Part shown: piece by piece, positions 54,385 to 64,000 of the stretch
Layout of the letters: every line of letters begins with the position of its first letter
How positions within the stretch are numbered: position 1 is the stretch's first letter
DNA from: Hymenopus coronatus
Taxonomy: Eukaryota > Arthropoda > Insecta > Mantodea > Hymenopodidae
Direction: 5' to 3'
Assembly: GCA_030762935.1 (NCBI GenBank)
Contig: CM060900.1
Coordinates: forward strand, 107,288,620 to 107,352,619
DNA length: 64,000 nucleotides
Notes under the pieces: generated by a model
Databases searched by the model: none
What the model was told of the DNA's origin: nothing
What the model saw: the letters and a program-made list of their open reading frames with translations, nothing else
Program-made: the position numbers and the translations under genes

Positions 54385-54505
54385 TTATTGTTATTGTTAC
54401 TATTACTGTTATTATTATTTATTTATTTACTGTTAGTGTAATAATAGTCTATTGCTACCAAAATCGTTATTATCATCTTGTTAACAATATCATCATTATC
54501 ATTAA
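54385..54505 (+). repeat. imperfect (ATT)n tract
   Basis: ATT, GTT and ATC triplets with interruptions. Confidence 0.8.
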
Positions 54506-54509
54506 ATGC

Positions 54510-56289
54510 TATGTATGAGTATAATTTAATAAATGTATTTAGTTTTAAGCATGCATTAGAAGGTATTGTAAAGGGAAGCTTAATATTTTCATAGGGATGT
54601 AGAAATGTAATAATGGATGAACGTGTATCATTCCTAATCGTACTATAGGGATCGAACGTCTAATACAACTCCGAGAACTGAAAATTTTTTCAAAATTTAA
54701 AACAGTAAAGCCGCATCCAAAATCTCGGATGCATGATGCAAATGTATGTGCGCAGTTAAAAGTGGTCGCATATGACAGTGAAGTAGATTTGAACACTCTT
54801 TTGTCATAATTCCTCTACCGCATTCACTCTTCTCTGTGACTTGTGGCAGGTATTTGCAGTACAGCACTACGCCAACTGCCCTCAATATCTTTGTAGTGCG
54901 GTACAGTATTTCTGGTGATGTAGACTTTGGAGATGCTTAACATATAGTTATTTAATCAGCGCAACGCTTTAAAATAATGTCCAAATCATGTGTTACATCC
55001 GCCTTAGGATAGTCAAACATTGCAACAAGAATAAAAGAATGAAATTTTTTTTTTTACCAAAATCGCTAAAAATAAAAAAAACACTTAGGTCGGCGCGGTT
55101 GACAGACATTCAGAGTTACCTAGAGTCTGTGATATTTAACTTATCTGTACTTTACTTTGAGACACTCTACCTGCTCTCTCTAAGTTCGTGGAAAGCAAAC
55201 AGCTCCTCTATTGCCTGCTAATGGCTACATGCACTTTGCAAAAATCCATCGCTTGACATCACAGTAAAGGAGAAACAACAAGAGAGTAAATGTTTCTGTC
55301 TCTTTCTCTTTGGACTGGCAAGTTAAATCTCACACAACCTAACAAATCCAAGCTTGACTTTCAGCCACAGGAGATTTGCTCAGAAGCGTCCCTCCAGCGG
55401 GACCGAGAACTCGACTCATTAGAGGAAGCTTGAGGCTGCCATGTGTTAGGAACAAGAAGAATTTCCGATGCGTAAGCGTCTTCGCATCTGTCCAACACCA
55501 GCTGTCACTTAGTCAACCTGAAGCGTGAAAGAGGGAAATGAAAACGGAACTCCTGATTGCCAAGTAGGTTACACCTGGAAGCTATGAATAAAAATAACAA
55601 TAAAAGTAAAACAAAAAATAACGGAGAAACCGAATGCGACTTGGTCCTGGATGCTACGCTGAACAGCTTCATCGTCTTCATCTCATCGACAACCCAGCAT
55701 GTCCTTCTAACCCGGGGGAAAGCGCCCACCTGAGTCATATTCTTTTCTGTTGTGCTCGTTACATTCTCAACGTTTTTCCTGATCTGCACTCTTCATAAAT
55801 TTTCCGTCCCTTTTCCCGCCAGCATCAGTACTATGTTACAGCCTTGCCAAAACCAGTTTACCATGCAATTATATAGTTCCTTAAAGACTGCAATTTAAAC
55901 ATATAGCCTTCCTCACTGCATTAATTTCCTGCTCTCTCCTGATGGTCCAACAGTTTATACCTGAAGGCCCCCACAAAAAAGAGTAAGTAAAACCACGAAA
56001 AGCTGTGGTCAAAGCGGGCGGCCACCAAGATTCCCCGAATGCGAGCCTCTCATGCTACTGCAGAACCATGTAGCTCGGTAAGGTTTACTTAAGGGTACTT
56101 TTTGCGATGCAGTGGATAACTACATAAACTCCTAATTTTCTGGCATGAACGATTTCGCACTACCACATAAGACACTCTTATGCTGAAAGAGAAGGTTTTC
56201 TTCACAGTACATAACGCTATTGAAGCACAGGTCATAGACGCTCATAGACCATGTATGAACTAGGGTATGCATTTCGAACTCTAAAGTTT
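54510..56289. other. unassigned DNA
   Basis: The longest stretch with no assignable element (1.8 kb). Frames of 62-94 codons at 54545-54885 (minus) and 55505-55789 (minus) were read and show no motif that I know. Moderate GC at 55240-55500 and 55900-56080. Confidence 0.45.
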
Positions 56290-56290
56290 A

Positions 56291-56842
56291 AAAATCTGAT
56301 TTTTTACAATCACATGACTTTCTCTATCTGCTCTACAAACAAACGTCTTACAAAAGATTATTCTTCTTTCTACACTATGCTAATCGGGATAAACATTAGC
56401 AGAATGTACTTATTACTTGGTTTGTTATAAGTAGAAGGGAACTAAGGGAATGCACTAGGCTAAAGTGATGGTAAAATATTTTAAAAGCTGACGTTATGCC
56501 ATTGCCATTGCCATTGCAAATCACTCCTTTGCTTGGCCAGGAGTAGAACAAAAGAAAAACGGACACATCCTGTCTGAGAAAAGTAGAAATATTTTAAAAC
56601 TGAAGTCGATAAAAAGAAACAGCCAACTCTGCATATGAAATAAATTGTGTGTTTTAACAATATATACACAGTAAGTTTGTGTCTATCCCTTACGGTTTAA
56701 CCGTTATGCAAAGTTGGGCAAAATTCATCCAGAATAAAGAGGTCCTCAGAGGTTAGTCTCAGGAATTTCAAGATATACTTTTTATTCGGGATGTAAATAT
56801 CTTTAATATACGGGATTGTAATCAAAATCGTTATTGTCCTTA
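56291..56842 (+). mobile_element. HR1 copy, left part (split)
   Basis: AAAAATCTGATTTTTTACAA, CACATGACTTTCTCTATCTG, CTTACGGTTTAACCG and AAGATATACTTTTTATT to TGTAATCAAAATCGTTATTG. Sequence resumes at 57284 with the next HR1 block, so the 441 bp between are an insertion. Confidence 0.85.
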
Positions 56843-57283
56843 AGTTAACCTACCAAGAGTTTAATAATTCTCTGAAACGTCGAAGAACGTGTAGATCCCG
56901 AGAACTTATTCTCTGGAAATATTGCCAAGATATCTAAAAGCTCTTTGAGTGGCAGGCTTGTGATTTCCAAGCAGAGAATATCTTCCAATATATATTTATA
57001 ATGCGTCTTGATATATTATGTAAGGAAATCAAATTGACATTGAGATATGACATCTCAAAATAATTGGAGATCCCCTTGTGGTATACCGGGACAAATGCGA
57101 GTCAGTTGGAGAATTAAGTGCCTTGCCAGCATGATGCCATGGCAGCTCAGTGGTCAGAGCAACTGGACGAAATCAGAAGATCCGTGGTTCAAATTCGGTT
57201 ATGTCATTGTATTTTTCGGTCTGACTACCTATCCTACTTCTGTCCTACAGATATCTGGTGTGAAAGAAACAATTAATTCACAT
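56843..57283 (+). repeat. 441-bp insert in HR1 carrying SINE-C copy 3
   Basis: The right half is a SINE-C: leader TGACATCTCAAAATAATTGG and AGATCCCCTTGTGGTATACC, then GCCATGGCAGCTCAGTGGTC, a B box GGTTCAAATTCGG, TTTTTCGGTCTGACT and a tail GTGTGAAAGAAACAATTAAT. The first 190 bp are not shared visibly with other copies; they may be an older insert or the rest of a longer SINE. Confidence 0.75.
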
Positions 57284-57600
57284 TTTGGAAATTTTTCCAT
57301 ATAAAGTTAGTTTGGGATGAGGGTATTTTCTTGTAAATATTTGTCCCATCCTTGGAAGGTGCCTAACAGATAATTTTGGTACTTCACAAACTTTTCGATT
57401 TGAGTTATGCTGTACAGCGAGAGAAAGAGAGAGAGAGAGAAAGAAAGGGAGGGAGAGAGGGAGAGAGACAGACAGACATGAGCATTTTCCTTAAAGTGCT
57501 TTTTCTGGTTCAAGGAGGCTCAAAACATATATTTCTAGCGAATTTTTGGGGTGCAATACAAAATTTGCCCTTCTCACTTTACGTAGTAGAGAAGGCATAA
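57284..57600 (+). mobile_element. HR1 copy, right part, GA tract in place of CA
   Basis: TTTTTCCATATAAAGTTAGT, CACAAACTTTTCGATTTGAG, then a GA-rich tract at 57418-57475 exactly where other copies carry (CA)n. The conserved CAAAACATATATTTCTAGCG and GTAGTAGAGAAGGCATAATC follow. The palindrome is degraded. Confidence 0.85.
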
Positions 57601-57920
57601 TCAACTGAATAATAATCACAATAGTAATAATAAAATAACATACTTAACCGAAACAGACGCTTCTAAATCATGTAAATTTCGAAATGGCTATTGAAGAACC
57701 AACATCGATTAAAATCCATTTATTTGCTTTTAGTAAACCTTAGTTTTATGATGTACGCATATTAGACACTCTTTTCTTCTTTACATGTTATTTTCTCTTG
57801 CTTTGATATGAGGTGGTTACCCCAACATTTGCTGTAGGACTTTTGTTGCATGCTGTATAAATACCTATGCGTGTATGAGTTCTTCTATCTCTGTTCCCCT
57901 GTGAACATATTTCCTAAGTT
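57601..57920. other. unassigned AT-rich stretch
   Basis: No supported feature. Confidence 0.45.
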
Positions 57921-58151
57921 TTGAATAACATCAGCGTATTGTATAATATAATATGCTCGATTTACTCTGCAGCCTTCGTCGTTTCTCCTGAAAGCAAAGA
58001 AGCCGTGCTAACGTCCAATGAAGGTTCGTTTTCAGCTCTGTCTGGGGCTGGTACCCTATTTACTTCCAAGAAATCCTTCATCCCCTACAGTTCCAGGAAG
58101 GTCTTCATGCAATATAAAAACCGATATACATACTCCTGTGCCTTTGATTAA
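57921..58151 (+). repeat. coding-like repeat Y, copy 1
   Basis: An open frame of 76 codons. Its middle (about 57978-58100) reads PESKEAVLTSNEGSFSALSG and then LFTSKKSFIPYSS. A minus-strand copy at 63313-63440 encodes EAKKPVLSSNEGSFSTVPGV with LFDSNTPFIESFP in the matching frame. The shared residues suggest descent from one protein-coding sequence, perhaps in a mobile element. I do not recognise the protein, and nothing around it shows a promoter or exon structure. Confidence 0.4.
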
Positions 58152-58178
58152 TAATAATAATAATAATAATAATAAACA
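58148..58178 (+). repeat. (AAT)n microsatellite
   Basis: About nine AAT triplets just after the stop of the coding-like repeat. Confidence 0.9.
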
Positions 58179-58405
58179 GAAGGCTTTATTGATCTCTGTT
58201 TTGAGTTAAACGCTACACACACACGCACGCACGCACACACACATACTGAAAGCTTAAACCTGTTTTTACCGAAAATTAGCTTTTGTTTTCAGAACTTCGT
58301 GCAATACATATTGTAAATCAACCAAATTTATAAATCTGGTGACCCTCTGCAAAGAGTGTCAAATCTAAGAATATTTTCGTTTTCTTTACTGGACATTTCT
58401 ATGAA

Positions 58406-58548
58406 AAATCTGATGTGCCACATTCACGTTCCTTTCTCTACGCACTAAACTTTAGTTCTATGTAACTTCCACGTACGCTTCTTTCAAAGCTTGCTTCTTG
58501 TATGTGACATCCACTTCATGTTCAACCTTTGCAGAAATGGTTACTTTA
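58406..58548 (+). mobile_element. HR1 5' fragment
   Basis: AAAAATCTGATGTGCCACAT, TCACGTTCCTTTCTCTACGC and CACTTCATGTTCAACCTTTG up to GCAGAAATGGTTACTTTAT, then directly a (CA)n/(TA)n tract (58550-58587). The tract may derive from the HR1 microsatellite by deletion. Confidence 0.75.
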
Positions 58549-58587
58549 TACACACACACGCACACACACACACACATATATATATCT

Positions 58588-58837
58588 GGGGAAAAAAGAG
58601 AAACCGAGTTGAGATACATGTTTAAAGCTTCGCCTGTATTTGCTGATCTTGAAATGGACTAATCAAGCAGAATCTCTTGCCATAATGGCAGATGCAGATG
58701 CCGCAACACTTGTTTCAGAACAGGTCTCCTACTTGCAGTTCTTAGGTACAAAATAAATGTTTGTGCCATATGGAAGATTTTGGTTCTACTTTATCTAGCA
58801 CTTATATACAACGAACATCATAGGTAGAAAAGTTGGA
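58588..58837. other. unassigned stretch
   Basis: No recognisable feature. Confidence 0.45.
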
Positions 58838-58938
58838 GTGATAGACAGACAGCACCAAATTCTCCAACGGTCTCGCGGTAAATAACAAAATACCTCCAAT
58901 TATTTTGAGATGACATACCTCAGTGGCGATTTACAAAC
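58838..58938 (-). repeat. SINE-C leader fragment, inverted
   Basis: On the minus strand TATGTCATCTCAAAATAATT and GGAGGTATTTTG, then GTTGGAGAATTTGGTGCTGT: the leader of SINE-C without its tRNA-like part. It faces the copy at 59003 in opposite orientation. Confidence 0.6.
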
Positions 58939-59002
58939 TCCGTAAATACTCAAGTCCCGATCTTTATAGTTAATCAATTAATAGGTAATTAATGTGAATT
59001 AA

Positions 59003-59146
59003 TTGTTGGAGAATTTAGTGCCGTGCCGGCATGTTGCCGCTCAGTGGCCACAGCACCTGGACGGAAACCAGGATATCCGGGTTCTTCAGGCTGACTCTGT
59101 TTCTCCAATTTCGGTCCTACACACGGTTGGTGTAAAAGAAACATAC
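59003..59146 (+). repeat. SINE-C copy 4
   Basis: GTTGGAGAATTTAGTGCCGT, GCCGGCATGTTGCCGCTCAG, TGGCCACAGCACCTGGACGG, GATATCCGGGTTCTTCAGGC and CACGGTTGGTGTAAAAGAAA. The B-box region has a deletion (GGGTTCTTCAGG). The tail meets an HR1 fragment. Confidence 0.7.
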
Positions 59147-59697
59147 AATACCTAACTTGACATGTAAGTTTAGTGTCTCCCAAGGATGCAACGAAGGTTT
59201 TCAAGAAAGTCCCACCACCCTAAACCACAATCTACATGGTAATTCTTTTGAAAAGATTAATTTTATCATAAAAGGCTCTAACAATTTTGATGTATATTAA
59301 AGATATTTACACGAAGAATAAAACGTATATCACGAATTTCCTGGTAGTGGGCTGTAAATTTCTCTTCATTCTGAATCACTTTTTCACAACTGGCTAACCG
59401 TAAGAGAGAGAATAATTACTGCCGTAAAATCACAGAGTTTATGCCATTTACATGTCTGTTGTGAAGCTGTTTCCAGAATATTCCTTTTTAATGATTTCAG
59501 TTTTAAAATACTTATACTTCTCTCAAACAGGAAGTCGTCCATGTTTCTTTGGTCTTACTCCTCATAAAAAGAAGTTAATTTCAATGATAATCGCATACGG
59601 ACAGCTTTTAAAACGTTTGACTATCGTTTTAGTATAGTGTATTCCTTTAATTTCCTTCTACTTATAAGGAACTAAGTAATAAAACCACTCTGCTAAC
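59147..59697 (-). mobile_element. HR1 fragment, first of dimer
   Basis: Starts at the hairpin block (CATACAATACCTAACTTGAC) and runs to TATAAGGAACTAAGTAATAA and CTGCTAAC. The palindrome/GT side is missing. Confidence 0.8.
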
Positions 59698-60330
59698 TTC
59701 GGTACAGAGATTTTGTCGGAAATATGTTTTGAGAACCCGTTGTACTATAAAATAGAAACAGGTCCGTTGTGTGTGCAGCATAACCAAAAATGTACAGTCC
59801 GTTCAATACCAAACTTTGTTTTTAAGTTAAGCACCTTCCAAGGATGCGAACTCATCCCGCTCTACCCTTTACATGGATCATTTTTCGAAAGTGTTTATTT
59901 ACTCAAAAATGTATCAAACGATTTTTGTTAAAATACCGTATGTTTAAGGTATTTTCATTGCAAATGAAATGCATACGTCGAATTTTCTGGGAATAGCCTT
60001 GGAAGACCTCTTCATTCTGGATGATTGTATAACTGGTAAACAGTAAGAGATAGACAAAAACTACCCAAAACGTGAGATATCTTAAAACACACAATTTATG
60101 CAATATACATTTTTTCTAGAGTTAACCGTCTCCAAGGTATTCCCTGTAATTGGTTTCAATTTTAAAATATCTTAGTCGTCCATGTTTATTTTGTTTTACT
60201 CCTGGACTTGCAAACAAGCGAATTCAAATGTTTATCTCGATTAGCGTGTTGTAGATAAAATAATAATTTTCGTAAGAATAGTTCGTTTGCAGAACAGGTA
60301 GAGAAACTCATATGAATGGAACACATTACA
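59698..60330 (-). mobile_element. HR1 copy, second of dimer
   Basis: TACAGAGATTTTGTCGGAAA, a vestigial GT tract (GTCCGTTGTGTGTGCAGCAT), CAATACCAAACTTTGTTTTT and the end AGAAACTCATATGAATGGAA and CACATTACATTA. An internal deletion removes part of the last third. Confidence 0.8.
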
Positions 60331-62143
60331 TTATTTTCTTAATCCAAGGGGTCAAAATTGTGAGAAATATTCATATGTATTCTTCAGGAGGGTGTGTGAT
60401 AAAAGAAGCTCCTAATAAATTAAGCGTACTAATTTATTATGGTAAATCTGTTATGAATGACTATTTCGATCATAACACGTGATCGTAGGAAGTGGCCAAT
60501 CCAGTAAGTTGGCGCGTGAAATTCCAACCAATCGGAACCCATTATCTCCACATTTTAATCGTTTCTTATTATACCCACGTGCAATTGTTTTCTAAATTTA
60601 TCGCACCCACCTACATTTATTTCTCTCTATCAGTGTGCAGTGATTTTCCCGTGTATAATGGCGGAAGTTTCAGCAGACGTATTAATTGCACTCATGCTTT
60701 ACTAAGCTAAATAATAGAATGTACGATACAAAGAGATGTGTGTTTATTTTACGCCAAAATAATATAATGTAGCAAATCGAAGAGATCTGAAATTTAGGAT
60801 ATGGACATCAAGTTGCAGTGATTTCGGTGCAAATATACATCAAGACAAAAGGGATTTTAGGAATATTATTTTTCGTGTCCATATAGGCTAATCATTGCTA
60901 ATTTTATCACACAACAGTTTTATTAAATACAACTTGAGCTACAACTTACCTTTAGATAAAAATTAAAGCTCTCATTATATTACTAATGATAAAATAGGTG
61001 GAGTCCAAACAAAACTAAAATGCAAAGATCCAATTGCACATTACATACTCAGCTAATACACACCTGTTAAATTTGGTTATGGAAGTGTAGCAAGGGTATT
61101 TATGAGTACTCTATCAGGCATTCCAGCGTTTTTAAAAAAATCTCCTCAACAAATAGAGGCATTTGAAGACATTGTTGCTAGAGGTGTGCCTTCTGGTGAT
61201 CCAATCCAATGGAATTTTAAATGAAGAACAATTCACATTGTGTACGTGCATAAAGACTCGTTAATTGAACGTTTCTCGATATTCTAGAGATCTCTTTCTT
61301 TAAGGCGATACATCTATGCAATTTGGAATATCCACAGAATGTAAGCTAGCTTATTGCAATTTATAATTCACTATACACATCAATAGTGATATTTTTGCCA
61401 TGTTTCAAAACCCTAACTCTAATGGCTTTTTAAATAATCCTTTAACTCTCTAAATTCATTGTTCCATTTAAAAAAAGCTACGTGATAAAATTTTAAAAAT
61501 ATTTACATACAAACAACAAGATTTACGCAAATGAATTAAAAAAAAGGATCTTTCATATTATATTTCTATATATTAGCCCTAATAAAAAATATTACTTTTC
61601 GTATTTTCCAAAACTGTTGACGTTTTAAAATAGGTATATTAATATATTTAGCAAAATTGGAGCATTGTATTGAAGAAGCATTATGACCATTTCCTTTATT
61701 GTGCTTTTGAGAGGAAGTACAAAACATTTTAAACAAATTAGTGAAACACTGCACCGTGTGGAACATTCTGAGTGTGGATAAGTGCTGGAAAAAAGTTGGC
61801 GAGAAAATAAGGTTTAAAATTTGGAGCGCCTGTTAATAAACACTTGAATACGTAGCTTCTGTTAATTGGTAGTTTAAGTGTGCCAAATGGTAAAAACTAT
61901 ATATTATCTAAGGATATAGAATTCATATCATTTTACTATGAAACACATTCATTTTCTAATTTTTCACAATTTTTGGTCAAATTTCACGGATTCATCAACT
62001 TAGAGACCAGCATTCAATAAGTAACATGCCTATGATAAATTTTCAAAATGAGGAATTCAGTTTTGGTTTTCATTATTTCATGAAAGTATGCCCCACAGGG
62101 TAATTTTTATAAAAAGTTACTGACTAGACAGATTGACCCACTA
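60331..62143. other. unassigned AT-rich DNA
   Basis: About 1.8 kb without recognisable genes or repeats. Short frames were read and rejected. Confidence 0.45.
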
Positions 62144-62374
62144 TGGGCCACGTCATGGTTAAGTTGTTAGACCATTCGCCTCTCACCAAGGCGGACATGC
62201 TGTATGTAAGAATTGTGGTGGACAAAGCGGCGCAGAGGCGTGTTTCCACCGGGTTCTCCGGTTTCCCCGCCATCGCATTCCACCATTGCCCCATCTTCAT
62301 TCTATGTTTCATCAGTAGTATCGCCTGCGGTACCTATTTAGTAAAATCGGGCGTTAAAAATATAAAAAAAAAAG
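62144..62374 (+). repeat. SINE-A subfamily 2 copy with poly-A
   Basis: GGGCCACGTCATGGTTAAGT, TAGACCATTCGCCTCTCACC, GTGGACAAAGCGGCGCAGAG, CGGGTTCTCCGGTTTCCCCG, CATCGCATTCCACCATTGCC, GTATCGCCTGCGGTACCTAT and a poly-A of about 11 at 62361-62372. The canonical B box is deleted. It pairs with the copy at 33225-33455. Confidence 0.8.
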
Positions 62375-63312
62375 GATTTACACACTCAAAGCTAGATATA
62401 ACGCTCAGAGATTTGTACTTTGTAGCGTGGTGACAAGTGAAGGGATAAAATGCGGAACGAAGATGCGGAAATAAACATTCATTAAACACTCACTGGATAG
62501 TAGAGGCTAAGGAAGTTTGTGACCGTATCGCCCAGGCAGTCCACATCGACTCCAGAATTTTGATCACCGTTCTGTAGAAAATCTAATTCAAAGTGAGAGC
62601 TTTTCGCAATATTTAAAAACATTTGCTCACGACGAGCTTTATATCATTATTCAACATTATAATATTTTAGACAAAATCCAACTGAAAGCGCAGCTTGCTG
62701 TCAAACGACATAATTTGCTATTATTCAAGTTAATGTTATCAGAAAATTTAACCGAAGCCTTTCGGGAACTCTTAAACCTCCTCAGAATACTTCTAACTAC
62801 AACTGTGACAACTGCTCTTCGATGGATCAAAATCTTCCTAAGGAATACAATGACAAAACGTCTTTCTGCACTTACAATGCTGTCCATTAAGAATAAAAGT
62901 ATTCGAGGCTTAGATGATTTCAACAGCGGGGTCATGAACACGTTTTTCAAGCCTAAAATTGGCGGATTTATTTCATTTTACGTCAGTAATTATGTGAGTT
63001 TTTATGATTTCATCAACTTGTTTTCATGTTGTATCTTATAGCACGCGATCCATTTTAGCCATGAGCCGCCTCTGTCAAGCCTTCAGTGCGTGTAGCCTTC
63101 GACCAAATCAGAGGCCAGTAAAGCCTTCTGCTTTGATTATTATTATGAATCAAAGGCCAGCAGTATATTGGCTTCTTATTGTATGAAACACTTCCTGGAA
63201 CTGCATTTTAGCTCTTTTGCATTTGGTATTTTGTTTTCATGATTCCCGTGTTCTGAGCATTCTATCTAATTAAAAATTGGTGTACAATCCTCGTTAACAC
63301 GTAGCTATGGTT
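62375..63312. other. unassigned stretch
   Basis: Opposed frames at 62657-63041 of about 100 codons overlap on both strands and show no known motif. Confidence 0.4.
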
Positions 63313-63440
63313 CTAAGGGAAGGACTCGATGAAGGGTGTATTGGAATCAAACAGATCATTAACCCCAGGTACAGTGGAAAATGAACCTTCATTGCTCGAT
63401 AGGACTGGTTTCTTTGCTTCCAGGAAAAATGTGTCAATGA
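63313..63440 (-). repeat. coding-like repeat Y, copy 2
   Basis: On the minus strand a frame reads FFLEAKKPVLSSNEGSFSTV, then NDLFDSNTPFIESFP and a stop at 63313. It matches copy 1 at 57978-58100 in the equivalent frame at KxxVLxSNEGSFS and LFxSxxxFI. Orientation is opposite to copy 1. Confidence 0.4.
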
Positions 63441-63531
63441 ATGCAGAATTGTAAAATAAACCGGGCATACACTCAAGTTAAGGGCAGACTTCTTTACCTA
63501 AAAATTAGTAAACATATGTATTTATATGCAT

Positions 63532-64000
63532 AAAATATCTGATATGTTTCATTTACATAAGTTGTTCTAGCTGTTCTACAAACCAATTTGTTCTTACAAA
63601 AGATTCTTTCATCTACGTCATGTTAACCAAGATGAACATTAACAGAAATGGTCTTATTACTTGCTTCCTTGTAAGTATAAAGGAAATAAGGGAATACATT
63701 AATTTAACGCGATAGTCAACTATTTTAATAGGTGGTCGCTATGTGAAACAATTGAGGTTCGGTTCGCTTTACATGGTCCCGTTTGAGAAATGTTAATTAG
63801 TTTAAAATTGAAACCAATAAAAATAAATATCTCGAAAACGATCAACTCTACAAGAAAAACGCAAGGGACATAAATTATGTGCTTCAAAAGGATCTACATT
63901 TTTGAGTAGTTAGTTTTGTATATCTCTTATGGTTTAACCGTTATGCAAAACTCAACCAGCATAAAGAACCCTTCAGAATATACATTTTATTTGTAATGTG
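63532..64000 (+). mobile_element. HR1 copy cut by the window edge
   Basis: ATCTGATATGTTTCATTTAC, GTTGTTCTAGCTGTTCTAC, AAATAAGGGAATACATTAAT, CTTATGGTTTAACCG and AATATACATTTTATTTGTAA. It continues past position 64000. Confidence 0.85.

Noticed and set aside
55505..55789. 94-codon minus frame as a gene
   Set aside because: There is no recognisable domain, signal or conservation evidence, and it is overlapped by unremarkable sequence on both sides.

Overview
The window is AT-rich, repeat-saturated animal nuclear DNA. The mobile elements point to an invertebrate, most likely an arthropod with a large genome: several mariner/Tc1-type transposons (one with the DD34D spacing), a jockey-like LINE, and at least seven tRNA-derived SINE-like families. 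I could not name the species. I found no convincing host protein-coding gene, rRNA, functional tRNA or CRISPR array. The open frames of 60-139 codons are nearly all microsatellite read-through, repeat sequence or transposase/RT debris.

The dominant feature is one interspersed repeat, called HR1 here, with about 35 full, partial or tandem copies covering roughly a third of the window. Read in the '+' sense used here, HR1 runs: an A-run then TCTGATGTG; a small hairpin (ATGTG..CACAT); a subterminal ACTTTCTCTA; about 450 bp of AT-rich non-coding sequence; a hairpin TACCAA..TTGGTA; a (CA)n tract of variable length; a conserved block ending TTTCCGG; and a terminal palindrome of about 40 bp built on CTATGTACATAG, whose outer arms repeat the subterminal motif inverted (TAGAGAAAGT). 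It has no conserved ORF. Full copies are about 830-930 bp. This layout resembles non-autonomous Helentron/Helitron2 elements (HINEs such as Drosophila DINE-1); that assignment is inference. '-' copies show the palindrome first on the given strand.

Layout. 0-2 kb: AAT microsatellites with two tandem SINE-C copies. 2-10.6 kb: seven HR1 copies or partial copies, a 680-bp mariner-like deletion derivative (6794-7473) and SINE-A copies. 10.6-17 kb: reverse-transcriptase debris, a jockey-like LINE 3' end (13200-14100, minus) and SINE-B copies. 17-32.4 kb: HR1 copies and dimers, SINEs F, G, E and A, a 191-bp mariner MITE (22439-22629) and a 522-bp mariner deletion derivative (31850-32371). 33-42 kb: SINEs A, B and D, HR1 copies and a decayed full-length mariner (about 40175-41395, minus). 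42.9-47 kb: a tandem HR1 array of six units. 47-52.8 kb: SINE-A, a decayed Tc1/mariner-type element with terminal inverted repeats (48627-49747), SINE-B and an HR1 fragment. 52.8-56.3 kb: little recognisable. 56.3-64 kb: an HR1 split by a SINE-C insertion, more HR1, SINE-A, and an HR1 cut by the window edge.

Nothing here forms a pathway. Interactions are nested insertions and recombination: HR1 junctions fall in A/T runs, SINEs and mariners sit at or inside HR1, and all visible transposase and RT genes are broken, so activity in trans would need source copies elsewhere.
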